A stretch of DNA of 64,000 nt from Hyalella azteca (GCF_000764305.2 NW_025932889.1:1-64000); one strand, 5' to 3'. Positions 13,401-26,158 are shown, counted from the stretch's first letter. The notes: a model not told the origin generated them from the letters alone. A program made the numbers and translations.

Positions 13401-13547
13401 GTTCTCATAAGTTATTTCATTCTATGAAAATATATTTGTGTCACCACACCTCTATTCTAGTGTCTAAGAGATTTTGTAATGAAGTGTTAAGCTACTTTTC
13501 ACCCTGTGATTGTTGCAGAATTTTATCTCCAGCCACTGCCGCTCAGA
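10466..13547 (+). CDS. NCAPH: Condensin complex subunit 2 (NCAPH/Barren), N-terminal exons only
   Basis: NCAPH is the kleisin of condensin I; it bridges the SMC2 and SMC4 heads during mitotic chromosome compaction. Exons are 10466-10627, 10823-11023, 11394-11486, 11788-11970 and 12729-12887, all phase 0 with GT/AG borders. A likely 29-nt exon at 13519-13547 ends in GTATGT. The five give 266 residues. Recognition rests on conserved blocks: DDEEERRQRQLSRLQ, LHYTKCIQLSAENKINIKNA, FNLQLIDFMTDMLKKKHSD, ASCTLDASTKIYAYRVDSVH, and DPLFKKIASEFDEG. The start at 10466 is the first in-frame Met; upstream codons lack an ATG. The family is usually about 700 residues, so the regions binding the HEAT subunits and SMC4 are missing. 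They are nowhere in the window, and the gene runs into a minisatellite and an adapter junction. Confidence 0.88.
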
Positions 13548-13729
13548 GTATGTTTTTTATTTTCATTACTAAATGCAGCAAACAAGTATAAATTGAATTA
13601 TCCTGCTTGGCCATGACGATGAATAGGATGCTCTGTTGGCAAGCACATTCAAACGCTAACTTGTAGAATATTGACATAGGCATGTAAGCTGATGAACCTG
13701 CTGTGCTGGATCTCCACGCATAGCATGTT

Positions 13730-14130
13730 TGTCCGGCGCGGCAGTTTTGTCCAGCACGGCAGTTTTGTCCGGCGCGGCAGTTTTGTCCAGCACGGCAGTT
13801 TTGTCCGGCGCGGCAGTTTTGTCCGGCGTGGCAGTTTTGTCCGGCGCGGCAGTTTTGCCTGCGCGGCAGTTTTGTCCAGCACGGCAGTTTTGTCCGGCGT
13901 GGCAGTGTTGTCCTGCGCGGCAGTTTTGTCCAGCACGGCAGTTTTGCCTGCGCGGCAGTTTTGTCCAGCGTGGCAGTGTTGTCCTGCGCGGCAGTTTTGT
14001 CCAGCACGGCAGTTTTGTCCAGCACGGCAATTTTGTCCGGCGTGGCAGTTTTGTCCAGCGTGGCAGTTTTGTCTGGCGTGGCAGTTTTGTCCGGCGTGGC
14101 AGTTTTGTCCAGCGTGGCAGTTTTGTCCGG
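13730..14130. repeat. 18-bp minisatellite (GGCAGTTTTGTCC core)
   Basis: About 22 copies of an 18-bp unit, GGCGCGGCAGTTTTGTCC, with variants AGCACGGCAG, GGCGTGGCAG and TGCGCGGCAG; at least two units have 17 bp. Because 18 is divisible by three, all frames stay open on both strands and give long but meaningless ORFs. The array ends exactly at the adapter junction at 14131. Confidence 0.95.
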
Positions 14131-14168
14131 CTGTCTCTTATACACATCTAGATGTGTATAAGAGACAG
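14131..14168. other. Tn5/Nextera mosaic-end junction (library artefact)
   Basis: A perfect 38-bp palindrome: CTGTCTCTTATACACATCT (the 19-bp Tn5 mosaic end used in Nextera libraries) joined directly to its reverse complement. In translation it gives the well-known contaminant strings VSYTHLDVYKRQ and CLLYTSRCV. It is not genomic sequence; it marks a mate-pair style junction or chimera in the assembly. Confidence 0.97.
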
Positions 14169-14268
14169 GTGTGGCACTGCGCCTTGTTACGTCGTGTGGC
14201 ACAGCGCCTTGTTACGTCGTGTGGCACTGCGCCTTGTTACGTCGTGTGGCACAGCGCTATGTTTCATC
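14169..14268. repeat. 25-bp tandem repeat, four copies
   Basis: Four units of GTGTGGCACTGCGCCTTGTT followed by ACGTC, alternating GGCACTG and GGCACAG; the last unit has diverged. It abuts the adapter junction and is unrelated in sequence to the 18-bp minisatellite on the other side. Confidence 0.9.
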
Positions 14269-14544
14269 CTGCTTCACTGTGCATGTTATTGGTGTGTCAC
14301 ACTGCCAGCATCATCGCTGTTATGCACCACCCAGCAAACGAAATTACTCATCACACATTTGACGCTTGTATGAAATTGCAAACAGGACAAAACTCTCAAG
14401 TTGCATTGACAATGTTCAGTTTTCCTGCTCTTCATTATATTTTATGAATTCAGTAATAATTTCTCACACACATATAGTTTGTTGAATTTCGCGTGAGAAT
14501 ATCTTACATTTTTTTCTTTTTAAGCTTGTCAAGTGACCAAGCTA

Positions 14545-14790
14545 CCTAATAAACAATTGTACATGCCCTGACCTTCAAAGCGATAGTACATATGTATTAC
14601 CAAAGTCTCCACGCTCGCTATTTCAATACCGAAGTTATTGTACATGCCCTGACCTTCAAAGCGTTAGTATTTATTGCCAAAGTCTCCACGCTCGCTATTT
14701 CAATACCGAAGTTATTGTACATGCCCTGACCTTCAAAGCGTTAGTATTTATTACAAAAGTCTCCACGCTCGCTATTTCAATACCTAAGTT
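14545..14790. repeat. 77-81-bp tandem repeat, three copies
   Basis: Units begin at ACATGCCCTGACCTTCAAAG (14561, 14642, 14719) and contain AAGTCTCCACGCTCGCTATT. Spacing is 81 then 77 bases; the first copy carries a small insertion. Confidence 0.9.
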
Positions 14791-14799
14791 CAGGACCGA

Positions 14800-17625
14800 A
14801 GTTCATGTCTGGTTGCAGGTCGCAGCACACGCCGCCTGAGTGACGCAAGTGTAGGAGCGGCGCAGGTATTGCGCGCACGTATCTTAGCTACGAGCCTGCT
14901 GCCTTCATTGCACGGGCTAATCGACGTTGCAGCATAAATGAAATATGAGATATTTTCAGTTTTTAAATATATTTGCAATGCGAATTTATAATTATTTGAG
15001 TTTTTTCTTTTATCAATGAAAAATTCACGGCATATTCCCTTTCAAATTTGTCGCTATATTATTTGCTAAACTATCATACTCTCGAATTAAATTAGTGAAC
15101 AGCTATCTGATTTGCAATAAGTTTTGAATAAATAATTTTTATAATGTCCTCTTTACTGTTGACTTAAGTGTGTCTCGCGGACGAGCTCACTTGGCGATCT
15201 CGCGGCAGAGCTCTGCAGGGTTACAGCTAGGGAGAATGTCTCATTTGTCTCCCTCTCAGCAATGAACGTTGAAGCCTTCATAAAAACGCTACTCAAGAGC
15301 TATGCTGCGCTCACTATATATAGATAGTAGCTACTGCCAAACTCCGCCTGCTGTGTGGTGAGAGACGCGATTAATTTCGTCTGTTTCGTCTGTGCGAATG
15401 TAGGGCAACTGGTGCTTGTGAAGCTTTAGTCTTTCATGCCATGAGATATTTAATTTTCATAGTGCTTGCTACACCAAAAAATGTTTCATATAAAATGGAT
15501 TATAGTTTTAAGTCGTGTAATTTTCGGGCAGATGTGACTTTTATTGTTCCAGCGAGGGTTTCTGGGTAATAAGACTGATGCTCCTAAGTGTTTTGAACGA
15601 TAAGAAGATGTGCTTAATTCTTATAATTTCTAACAGTGAATTATAGACTGCCAATTGGCTCATTAAGTACTGCTTTACGTTTTTAATGGGCGAAACTTTC
15701 CTCTGTCATGAATCTTACGTATCCACATTTTAGAATTATTACGAGTCGCTAGGTAACAATTTCTCATGGTTGAACTCGAGGCTGGGATCGTGCGTTAGGG
15801 TCATGCCCACGCGTGCGTACCTACTGCGCGCTGCACGCACAGGCGTACTGTACGTGCGCACTTGGTACGTACAGGCGTACTGTGCGCTGTATACGCACAA
15901 GGTTCAGCCATTTGTCGTGACACGACCTGACAGCTCTGAGGTCAGAGCCTCGCATCCATGCTGATAGATTATTCATACCAAGGAGCTCGTGGCATCACAT
16001 TACCGACTTGTTTTATCGGACTGCTTCGTAAACTCCTTTCCATGTCGCTTAAAATGATTCATATGGTTAATTCATCCTAAGTTGTAACATTTTTATATAT
16101 AGATTTTTAAGAGACTTGTAGGCAAGAAATAGTACGTTGATTTTTGATGCGGGATGCTTCTCCACTTTTTGCTAGCATTTACTTAAAGTCTATTCATCAT
16201 GGAATCTTTTCTCATTTCTCGGGTCTGAATTATTTTAACATAGGAAAGGTAATTGTTTTTTAATTAATCCAGCTGGGCTCGCGAAATTTAAGTCATTGAC
16301 ATCGGGTTGCGCTTATTTGCAAGGGACGAAAATATTTAGAATTACAATCCTCCGATTAGATTTTATAGTTCATTAGTAAATTGAAGCGCCATATATATAG
16401 ACGGAACTTAAAAATCTTGCCTATAATAGTCAACTTTTACACTGAGTGCTTCTCAGGAGGAGAGGTAACATTCGGACTTCTGAATTAGAAAAGATGAAGA
16501 GCTCGCTGAATCTTTCATTTAACATTTAGCATAAACAAATGATTATTTCTGCTTCGAGTACACAGCAAATCTCACATTAATTTGAAGGCCAATATGACTC
16601 AGGATTTTATGTCAGTTAATGTATTCGTCGCCAACTGCGGCGACTGCAGTGCTGCACGTACAGTAGCCCATTTAGCCCGGACACGCGTTATCGTGCGTAA
16701 TGTTCCCTGGGTCAGGCCCAGCTCTTGAATAGCAAGCCCTATCGCGGCTACCTACCTGCCTATATCCAGTCAGCCATAACAGGAAAGAAATTTTTGCCGA
16801 AATTATAAAAAATGATTCAATTAGAGATCACTTTTAAAATGCAATAAATGGTTAATTTAATTTGTCACCTTGTCGGTGCCACTGCCAAAACTTGGTAAAT
16901 TTGCCTAAAAATCCGTACTATTTATGGAAATCGGATATATTCTACGAGTAGTTATCTGCAGCAAAAACCATAGATGATAAATATTTAGGTGGAAGAAAGC
17001 GCCTTTCAGCGCAATTGTTGTAGTCTCTGAGGTAAATCCCTCACTTAGTGAAGAATATTTATAAACATGAAATTTTAAAAGATGACGTAGAATGTATTTT
17101 TCCAATGAAAGGAAGCTGCGGTTTATTTAGCCGGAGTAACAGTGTAAAGGTTAGAGGTCAGTTTTCTGCACAGATTGATTATTGATTTTCCCTATCTACC
17201 GCGACCTCTTAGGTTTTCAGTTCTAGGTGCTTTGATTCGGAAATATAAGCTATTTAATGATGATTTCTCTGGAGAAACTTGAAAAAGAAATCTAGAAGAG
17301 AAATCGTACCTTATTCTAAACATAGACGTAATTTTGCCTTAGAATTTCCAGCAAATAATAACCATTGCTGAGTTCTATTTATTCCAGTCTTCAGTCCAGT
17401 CAATCATTTAAATTATAATGTTGTGTTTCTTCGTACTTAAATCAAAACTAAATTGTCCATACTCTGTCCGCACTACATCAACATTATTTTACCGTTATTT
17501 TTTCGAGCTGCTATTATTGTTGAACAGAAATAATTATGAACCTCATAAGTACGACGGCTAATCGCAGATTGTCCTCAGATCATCCGGTTAAACTTAAAGC
17601 AATGCTTACTTGCCCTTGTGTGTAA
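14800..17625. other. Noncoding stretch
   Basis: No gene is recognised. Around 15800-15900 there are short self-similar GGCGTACTGT/ACGTGCGC words. No protein family, tRNA or clear transposon end is visible. Confidence 0.3.
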
Positions 17626-17629
17626 CCAA

Positions 17630-17780
17630 CTCGTGTTCAAATGATATTTTTTATCATGGCGGAGATAATGGACATATATAATGCTGACACCAGCAGGCCT
17701 ACCTCGTGTTCAAAAGATATTTTTTATCATGGCAGAGATCATGGACATACATATATAATGCTGACATCAGAGGCCTGCTC
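17630..17780. repeat. 73-bp tandem duplication
   Basis: Two copies beginning CTCGTGTTCAAA and containing GATATTTTTTATCATGGC and AATGCTGACA, about 73 bases apart, with a few substitutions. Confidence 0.85.
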
Positions 17781-18046
17781 TATTGATCTAACACCGTGTC
17801 GCTGTCTGAGCGCGTAGACCAGGGTCACTTTTATTGGGCAGGCTTCCAATCTTGGATGACGTCTGAAGAAGTTTAGACTCGATCGTCAACATTGATCCTG
17901 GAGCAATTATCTTGTTGCTTGGTCACGTACAAGACAAAGAGCTTTATTATCACCGAATTATGTAGCAACGCTCGTAATTAACGACAGACTGGTCTTTCTA
18001 AGAAAATATATCATATCATAGAGATGTCGTCACTGCAGAATAGGCC

Positions 18047-18150
18047 TGTTGTGGCCTGTCGCCGATTTATTCACTTTTCGTGGCTTCTTTAAAGGAGATG
18101 TAAATATAGGTCATTTGATTGGATCTTTTCTAAGCTGTCGATAGTCTGAA
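18047..18150. repeat. Dispersed repeat copy, related to 36158-36262
   Basis: Shares GGCCTGTCGCCGATT, CTTTTCGTG, GTCATTTGA and GGATCTTTTC in the same order with the copy in intron 1 of Ly6 gene B. The first word also occurs in the SINE at 58959-59213 and, inverted, near 24124-24139. Confidence 0.65.
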
Positions 18151-18159
18151 ATAAATGAA

Positions 18160-21050
18160 TGTATCTAACTCTTCTATGTATGGGTCTTGAAAGTAATTAA
18201 TTTTCGAGAAGCCAATCCAAATTATTGAGACAAATCTAAAAGTGAAGTAGTCTTATTATCATTGAAATTAAAGATTAAATTGCGATCATTATCATTGATT
18301 TTTGACCCGAGAAGGTGTGCCGGCTCTATCATAAATTCACTTTGATACGAGACAATATGCAGTTATTAATCTTTTGGAAGCAATAATTTCTCTACTCTTT
18401 GTTCCGTATGAGCACCGACACTACAGTGAGCTATTGTTGAAATATGCTAATAGGGCCGCTTTAAATTAAGTCCTATTGCAGAATATTATCAGAGAACTCG
18501 CCGACTAAGTGCTCGTCTAATGCTACACGTTACGTGTCATTCTCTCAACTCGTCATGCGTGAACTTCCAGATAATTTCCCGGAACGCGATTCCCGATCAG
18601 CAGTCGCGGCTATATCCTGTATCATGCGTGCACTCCCTGCATTAAAAAAATGTCCGCATTATCAAATAGAGCGGACAAAAAAAATGCACATTGATTAAAA
18701 AGGAAACGTCACGGAAGGTTAATACTGATTGTACAATAGAATTAAGAAGGTTAGCGTCACGTAGTTGATCAATTGAGAGTATTTCGATTCAATATTGTCG
18801 TAAGGTTGCTAATTTGGTTTTATGTTCCGTGCGTTTGTTCATATATCAAGAAAATATCCTGCATTCGAAATGCTTGTTTGTTATGCCTCGATTATGCAAA
18901 TCGGTGTAACGTGACCCAGGAGGATTCAGTCTACGTCAGAGAAATCAATGAAAGAGCCTGGCCGAAGCCATTGTAAAATTCTTGAATACAAATTTAATGT
19001 TTAGTAGTTCGATATTCGATACAATAGCTCAATAGAGCTAATCACTACCTTATGTTTGATGGTATTTGTATGTCACAATATTCCCAAAGTAATTGTTACG
19101 GCTGCGGTTATGGAGCACACTCGTCACTACACGATAATTTGTTAACAAACTCGAGCTCAGCAAGTATATGCTTGTATTATTACAATATTCAGTCCTGCGC
19201 AGCTCACTTCATGTCTTTGTATTCAGTCGCAACTCCCATCATCTGTTGCCAGAGAACCGAACTTATCATACCGGTAGCTCGAGGTCACCTTCATTACTCG
19301 CATGCTAATATTGTATTAGTTTCATTCAATTTTATGCTTAACCATATTTTTGTTCGCGATATTCAGTACGTGACGTGTGATTTAAAGTAAGCTTGGCCTT
19401 GCATACGCATTACGCATGTAATTATCCCGTCCGCTAATAAGCAAATCCTGGAGACCAGCCCTGTGCGTCGTGCGGTATGTCGTAACGTAATTAAGGGGCT
19501 TGGGTTTACCTGCCTTCCCTTCATGCTGGTCAAGGTAAGCCAAATTGCAAAATAGTTTCTGTGGCTTTGAAAACCTGTTGGAGAAATACAGAATTTTGTT
19601 TATTCGCGTTCAGAGTATCTGCGGGTTTCAAAACAAATGTTTCCATGCTTCGGAATGACTACATAATTTATTTAATATCCAATATATAATAACTTTGATT
19701 ACTTCATTGATTTTTAGGGATAAAATTCAAATCTGTAATTTTACGAGCAATTATTTAAAGCAACTACATATCACTATGAGATACATTCAAACCATAATGT
19801 TTCGTACCTGGGAACGTGTGACTTCGAAACAGGCAGTAAAATTTACGCTAACCTCCATTGATTAACACAAGGACAAGCGGTCTATTCTAAGATGTCATAA
19901 GAGCTCACATGTAGTGAAGCTCGTAACGAGCACAAACCATATGTGTAAAACATTAGTTTCGACTAATGTGCTGTAGCTCCGTTCTTCCACGCCATGTTCT
20001 TCCACGCATGACTAATCGATGTCCAGAAGCCTTGCGTTGCCTGGTGTAGTCGTTGCTTTGTTCTGCGGCCGTGACTTCATTTGAATGTAGCAGAGCTCAT
20101 GACAAGACGTCGTCATAACTACGTGATTGATCATACAAGCTCAACATCAAAACCATGCAGGTCGCACTCGAAGTTGCTATTGCACTCTCTGACCCTTGGT
20201 CTACTGGCGGTCACTCTCGTCACCAGTTATGTCGATAAAAATAACATTGACAAAAGTTGATGTAACAGAAAATGAACTAAATACGCGTAGTTTTTGTTGT
20301 GAAATTTATTAAGATCAAGTTCTCCATTCTCGGGACGTAGCTCGACTTGCGATTACTTATTATTATAAGAAAGCATTATTTATATGTTGTTAGAAATAAC
20401 TTAATGTTGTTTCAGTTTGACTTTTTAGAGGAATTTGCATTGTAACTTTCGTAAATTTTTAGTTCTGCCGTGAGTCACTATAGAGCGTGCGTGGTGTCAC
20501 TCATGGCATTCTAATTTGTCTGACCAGTTCATGAGCGCTGTACATTCGTGTGTAGAACTCAACTACGACGTGAACGCTTTTAATGTTGAACGTATCATAA
20601 TACGATTACTGTACAATTAAATTTAAAAGACTTCCTTCATAACTCATGATAGAACAAAGATCGGAGAAACAGAGCTTGCTTGGAATTATCCAATTGACAC
20701 AATATCAATATAACCTTATTATTTGAAGTAGGTTAACAAAACGCTATTAAATTTATTTGAAAGCAATTCAATTCATCGTTGTCGGGAAGAGTTACCTATC
20801 AAAGAGCTCGCGTGAAATTTTCCTTTCAATTTAATGTCGCAGAAGCGTTGCCTATATATAATTATTGCCTCAAGCAGAAGTATGTGCAAGGCACTGGCAT
20901 TTCGCTGAAGTCCATAAAATTCTGTATCCACTACAACGTGGACACATGCGGTACGATGTTAACTATAGTATAGCGACCTTGACGTTTTCATCGCCAAAGC
21001 ATGCAAGCTGTTAATATGTATTCGATATATTCGAACACATTCTTACTGAT
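18160..21050. other. Noncoding stretch
   Basis: No exon or RNA gene recognised. A 112-codon frame at 19052-19390 is cysteine-containing but lacks a signal peptide, a family motif and splice support. Confidence 0.3.
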
Positions 21051-21058
21051 TGCCGCAG

Positions 21059-21190
21059 AAACTGCCAGTCAAGTGCTATGAGTGCAACCTAACCGGTGTG
21101 ATGACCCAATTAAGCGATGTGCTGGCATCATGCAGCACCATTAACTACAGGCTGATGGTCCTGCTGCTGATGTGTGAGCTGCTGGTGTGA
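21059..21190 (+). pseudogene. Possible Ly6-like exon fragment
   Basis: After an acceptor-like GATTGCCGCAG, a 43-codon frame reads KLPVKCYECNLTGVMTQ and so on, ending in TGA at 21188. VKCYECN matches the start of a mature Ly6 domain (compare LKCYFC in genes C and D). A later CSTINY and a leucine-rich end faintly recall gene A's last exon (CCSTNYCN). It lacks a signal peptide, the paired CC, and the other cysteines. A block with GATGTGCTGGCATCAT is duplicated 85 bases further on. It may be a rearranged remnant or coincidence. Confidence 0.25.
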
Positions 21191-21199
21191 TGACCCTAG

Positions 21200-24100
21200 C
21201 GATGTGCTGGCATCATTACTCATATTATATCCACTGATAAGGCTGAATTTCAGCATTGTAAGCTAATTCATTTCTTATATCTGAAGTTCGTCGGCAAATA
21301 TCCCTTTACATTTTTTTGCGAATGAAATAACGCAATATAAATTTGTACGCTTTTATTTATGGTGGTACTTTTATTTTCTCCTTAATATGGCTATAAAATT
21401 AAAATGAATATAGAATAAAACTTTTCAAGTAGATATCTCTGCGTGTACAAGAGATTTCTTTAAAATTTATCCATTTCTCCACCTCCACAACAAGTACCTA
21501 CAAGTACCTACCACTACAAGTACCTACCGCTCTTAATATAGATGATAGTAATCATGAAGAATGCGGATCGTGTCCGGAACACCGCACTCCTGCATGCACC
21601 CGGACCACGTATTCAAGGTCAGGACGCAAACAGCGATGAGGTGCACCTACCGCCGTGCCCTCCACGTCCCCTGTAATTCCGGTTGATTTTACATCGAGTC
21701 TCTTGATGTAAAGCAGCCTTCAGCTCATTGTTACCCACATGTATGCACGCCTGCTCAATTAATTGGCTATCCCGAATGTGTTTCTTTACTGAGTCTTGAA
21801 TTTTTTATGTTATTCTCGCTCTGGCGTTTGTTATTGCAACTACTCTGTAGAAAAAGCAGTCAGTCGTCTCAGTACTCTTTGACAGTCCCCGCTTGCTAGT
21901 TTACGTACCGGGTATGTTCACACATATCACTTCAAACAAGTTATTTCCAGTGATTGTATCTAATTTATGAATACAATTTACTTGACATCTCATACGTGCA
22001 AATTAATGTTATATCACGTTAGAAATTATTCGTGCTAAAGATATATAGATATAGATCTTTGCAGAATAGTTAAATAAATTTATCTATACCCGCCTCCTAC
22101 AGAATGTTCAGAGTAATATTCAACTTAATTCTCATGAATGGGTTTGTTTGTGTTAGAGCGAACCGTAGATGAACGAGAAACATGAACCCCAGCTAGGCAG
22201 GATTGTCTCGAACGCTTGTACAGTCCCGCTAATATAACATATAATCTAAACGTTCATATATTCAAGTCTTTTACCACATCCTAATTTTATTCAGTCTAAA
22301 AATAATTATTAGTGACCTTGAGTCGCATAGTTTCACGTCGCCATTTAATTATCTGTGTACATTAATTATCAAGTCACATTGCGTGTGCCTCGTGGTTGCG
22401 ACATAAGTTTTCTGCACGCCTTGCATGCCGTTTGTTCGGGTGTTGGTCTTGCAATGCTATTGTCGTAGGCACGAAATCTCATTAACTTGCTAACGTGTAG
22501 TTGTGATGTGGCTCAAGGCTTGTTAGTGCGCGCGATGTTGTGCAATGCTATACGTATGAGTGCTTTCCTTAATTCTGATGCTGATTTCAACGAGCGGTAA
22601 TGGAAGTGAAGTAGGCGTCTAGTCTGCTTTGTACGGACCACCGTGCATGGAATAATTATTTTAAGTGAATATACTTAATTAATTCTTGCTGTGTATGATA
22701 ATTTATTTTGCACAGGAAGTCCAGCATGTATGACTCCAAAAGCAGAATATTTTCCAGCATTTTGTTGGCGTAACTATCAAATTGCTGATGCGATTTTTTA
22801 TACCACTGATATTTTGTCAATTTGTTTGTGCAAATATTTGGAACATACCTAAGTTTTCTTTGAACTATGTTTGATCTGCTCGTGTAAAGTATTATATTTA
22901 AATATTTTCCAAGGTATTTTTCAAGCCCTTTTTTAATTGTTAGACTTTGGCCTTTATATATTCGAAGATTCTTGAAATTCAAATTGCATGTTATTTGCTC
23001 AATTGTACAATGGGCAAATAGGTAAAAGTTGTCGGTTAATCCCATTTCAATTGAAAATATTTAAATATAAAGTCTAACCTCGTTCTGTTGGACTTCATTC
23101 TCGATCGCTACATTAAATACGAGTGACAGCCACACTCAAATACATTGACCAAAGTGACACAATCTGCGTGACTACACAATAGCGTGGTCGACCAGCTAAC
23201 AGGCGTGGTCTGCTCGCCTCAGCCATTAATTCCTTGCGTGCGACGTGGGATTATTTTTTTCAAAGATTGGTGAAAGTTGATCGAACTGAATGAAATCCAA
23301 AAGCCACTTTCATTTGACGTTGTGGCTTTTTCCTTAAAAACCTAACTTTCTTCTCTGGATGGTCCACGCCCGCAGGAGTTTCACGCGATGAAACTGCCAG
23401 TCTGGAACTAGACAATAGAAAGCTTTACATGTTCCCCACTTCAGAAGCGTCGTCTTCTCCTCAATTGAAGTAGAAACCAAAATTACTTGCTTATTCGAGC
23501 GAACCGATATAGTTCTTGCATGAGCTATCGGAATAAACTAAAAATCGCAGTTTACAGCCTTAGTTGGAAATTTTGAGTTTCACGAAAGGTTTAAATGAAT
23601 AAATTCAGTACCACTAGTCTGACTTGAGAAAGTTTCAGTATAATATAATGCAATGTTGCATATTTTTAGCTCATTTTCTCATTTATGGAAAAAATACACT
23701 ATTTCCGTCTGTCCGTCCGTCCGTCTGTCCGTCCGTGACTTCACGTTTTCGTTGACGAGAAAAGACGCTCTCTGTCACTCACTGCAGTGAGTACTGAGTT
23801 ATATTTTTAGCTTTCCTTCTACGACAATAGTTTTGTTCATTTTGTCACAATAATCAAAGCATAAGACAACCTAGCCCAATTAATAATCCAACATAAGCTG
23901 CAACGTTTTTTACTGAATTTATTTATTTATATTATGCGTTCAAGAACAGACTAGATGAAGCTATGAAGAAGTACCTATATATAGGTTTCGATTATAGATA
24001 CGCCTTCCACATCACAATTGGTGGATGTTCGGCAGCAGTTCGCTTCAACGTCAGTCTTGGATAGATTTGTTCCAATGGCTTGTCCGAAGCTCTCAAAGAG

Positions 24101-24978
24101 ACAAATCAGGAGCATCATAATTAGAATCGGCGACAGGCCAACCCGGCTTGTTCTTCAACGCTGATATTACTAAACTATATGTTATGTTACATTATTTCAA
24201 TTGTTTTGGGTTCCATTTCAATTCGAGACGATGCTTATAAATTTTTTACCTCAATTCAATATTGGCTTTCACTATGCTTCGATGCAAATGCACCGCTACA
24301 CTATAACTGAATGACTTCAATTATTTCTTATGAATCGGTAATAAAAAGGCTGGTTCTTTCTATGTAAAAATGCGTAGTTTGTAATTCTCATCTCGTTAGA
24401 TTTTCGAGATTATCATTATTATTGCCTGGTCCATCTTAGGGCTATATACGTATGTCAATAACTAAAAATAATTTCTTGCTGCATTCACATTTCAAGTTAC
24501 TATATATCAAATATAAAATTTTTCCCTGTTATAACGGTTCGTGGATATAGGTATTTTTTAAAAATATGTATGTTTTTACAACACTCAAAAAATTGTAAAA
24601 ATATGGAAAAAATATGGAAAAATATGGAAAAATGTGTAAAAATATGTAAAAAAAATATGTGTATTTTTCCAACATACAGTCTTTTTTTTCTGGACAATAC
24701 TCAGTTCTAGGTATAATACTAGCATTCTATGTGTAATCTGATACGGATGACAACTCTGATGCGGATGGATGTGCGCTGCAGTTTTTGACTTGGCGCCGGA
24801 AATTCCATATTATCGAACCCGTCCAACCCATTCGAGGGCAGTTAGTTGAATATTCTCTCTGCTCATTACATAATGCAACCATGAATGATGATTTTGATTA
24901 GGTTTTATAGAATTTCCATGTACTTAATTGTATCTAGATCATTCGTGTTCTGTCTCATACGCAAAACGAGCTTATATA
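21200..24978. other. Noncoding stretch with simple repeats
   Basis: It contains a (TCCG)n tract at about 23704-23737 and an A-rich AAAATATGG repeat at 24590-24660. A minus-strand frame of 129 codons (22656-23045) has no recognisable domain. The word AATCGGCGACAGGCC at 24125-24139 is a SINE fragment. Confidence 0.35.
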
Positions 24979-25207
24979 CAGTGGGTGCAAAAAGTATCCG
25001 ACACAAAGGAAAAACTTCATTTTATTAAAGCTTGTTCAATGAAATAACAAACAAACACTATTCTAATATAAATTTACATGGGAAATACAAATATCATATC
25101 AAAACATCAATATCATTAAATGTTGACCTTATATAATTGCAATTTTGTAAAAGTAAGGCTCAGAACAATAAAGTTTTTCCTTTGTGTCGAATACTTTTAC
25201 TTACAGC
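24979..25207. mobile_element. Tc1/mariner-like MITE (229 bp)
   Basis: The left end begins CAGTGGGTGCAAAAAGTAT and continues CGACACAAAGGAAAAACTT. The right end, read in reverse complement, repeats AAAAGTATTCGACACAAAGG and AAAAACTT. TA dinucleotides flank both ends (24977-24978 and 25208-25209). The CAGTGG..GCAAAAAGTAT terminus and TA target are typical of Tc1/mariner elements. There is no coding capacity. Confidence 0.75.
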
Positions 25208-25209
25208 TA

Positions 25210-26150
25210 CGTTACTTTTTCGTGCTTGATTACGTTGCGTTGAAGGAAACTGTCGATCAGCACGGGCAACTTCAGAGGACGATTTTAACGTTCATTAATT
25301 CGCTGGAGGTAAGGTCGTGTATATCGAGGTTTCATAGGAAGCTGTTCCACTAGTTTACAAATATTTCACGAGTGAGAGGAAATTACGTTAATTTTTTGTA
25401 TTCGTGCATTAACGATTAGTTTATAGAGCTGTTTTTTTCTCAATGCGTATGTATACTCGCGGAAGCAGCAATCGCGTCATGAATCTGCACCTCATGACAA
25501 ATGATGATTGAGAAATCTTGGTTAATGCAACATTATACAAATGTAGCCAATTACTAGGTGTGGATTATGAATATTATCTTTACATAAATTGTTGTTGTAG
25601 CCCGGTATTCTACGGAATTTTGCTCTTATTATTATTTTTATTATTTATTTTTACTATTCTTATTATTTTATATTAATTATTATTTGTTTTTTTTTTTCAT
25701 TGAAAGAACTTTTTAATATTATTATTCAATTTAGAAAAAGTCTTTCACTGCAAAGTTATCAAGTATTTATATTCGACAGGTCTTTCTCATTAACATTATT
25801 TTGCATGTGCTGTGGTTCGTATGCACATATATATAGAACGAGTCAGTCTAAATGTAGAAATCCATGAGCTTGACTGCATAGGACATGTTGAGCGCAACGC
25901 GAAGACAAAAATACATTTTATATATTATCTAACATTTATGTGCTATCTAAATTTTAGTGTCCGAATTGCCAAATTAGTTTGTGTAATTCCTCTCATTGTT
26001 GTGATATTGCTTTCATCCACATTCCTATACCTTCGTGTTGTGCTGCATTACTACCACATTTCTAAATCTTTCTGTTATGCCGCACTACATCAAAATTACT
26101 AAACATATACGTGAAATTTAAGGTCATCCACATGACAATTCAGCTGTAAG
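25210..26150. other. Noncoding stretch upstream of Ly6 gene A
   Basis: Includes an AT-only low-complexity tract at about 25613-25700. No exon recognised. Confidence 0.3.
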
Positions 26151-26158
26151 AACCAGTC

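Noticed and set aside
13543..14447. Long frames on both strands rich in repeated TKLP, VLSG or DKTA words
   Set aside because: They translate an 18-bp minisatellite and an adapter junction; frames stay open only because the unit is divisible by three.
19052..19390. Cysteine-containing 112-codon frame considered as an upstream Ly6 gene
   Set aside because: No signal peptide, no CxxC start or CC-x-CN end, and no exon borders.
22656..23045. 129-codon minus-strand frame
   Set aside because: No recognisable domain, very AT-rich lysine/isoleucine/asparagine/tyrosine composition, and no element ends or splice sites; likely chance.
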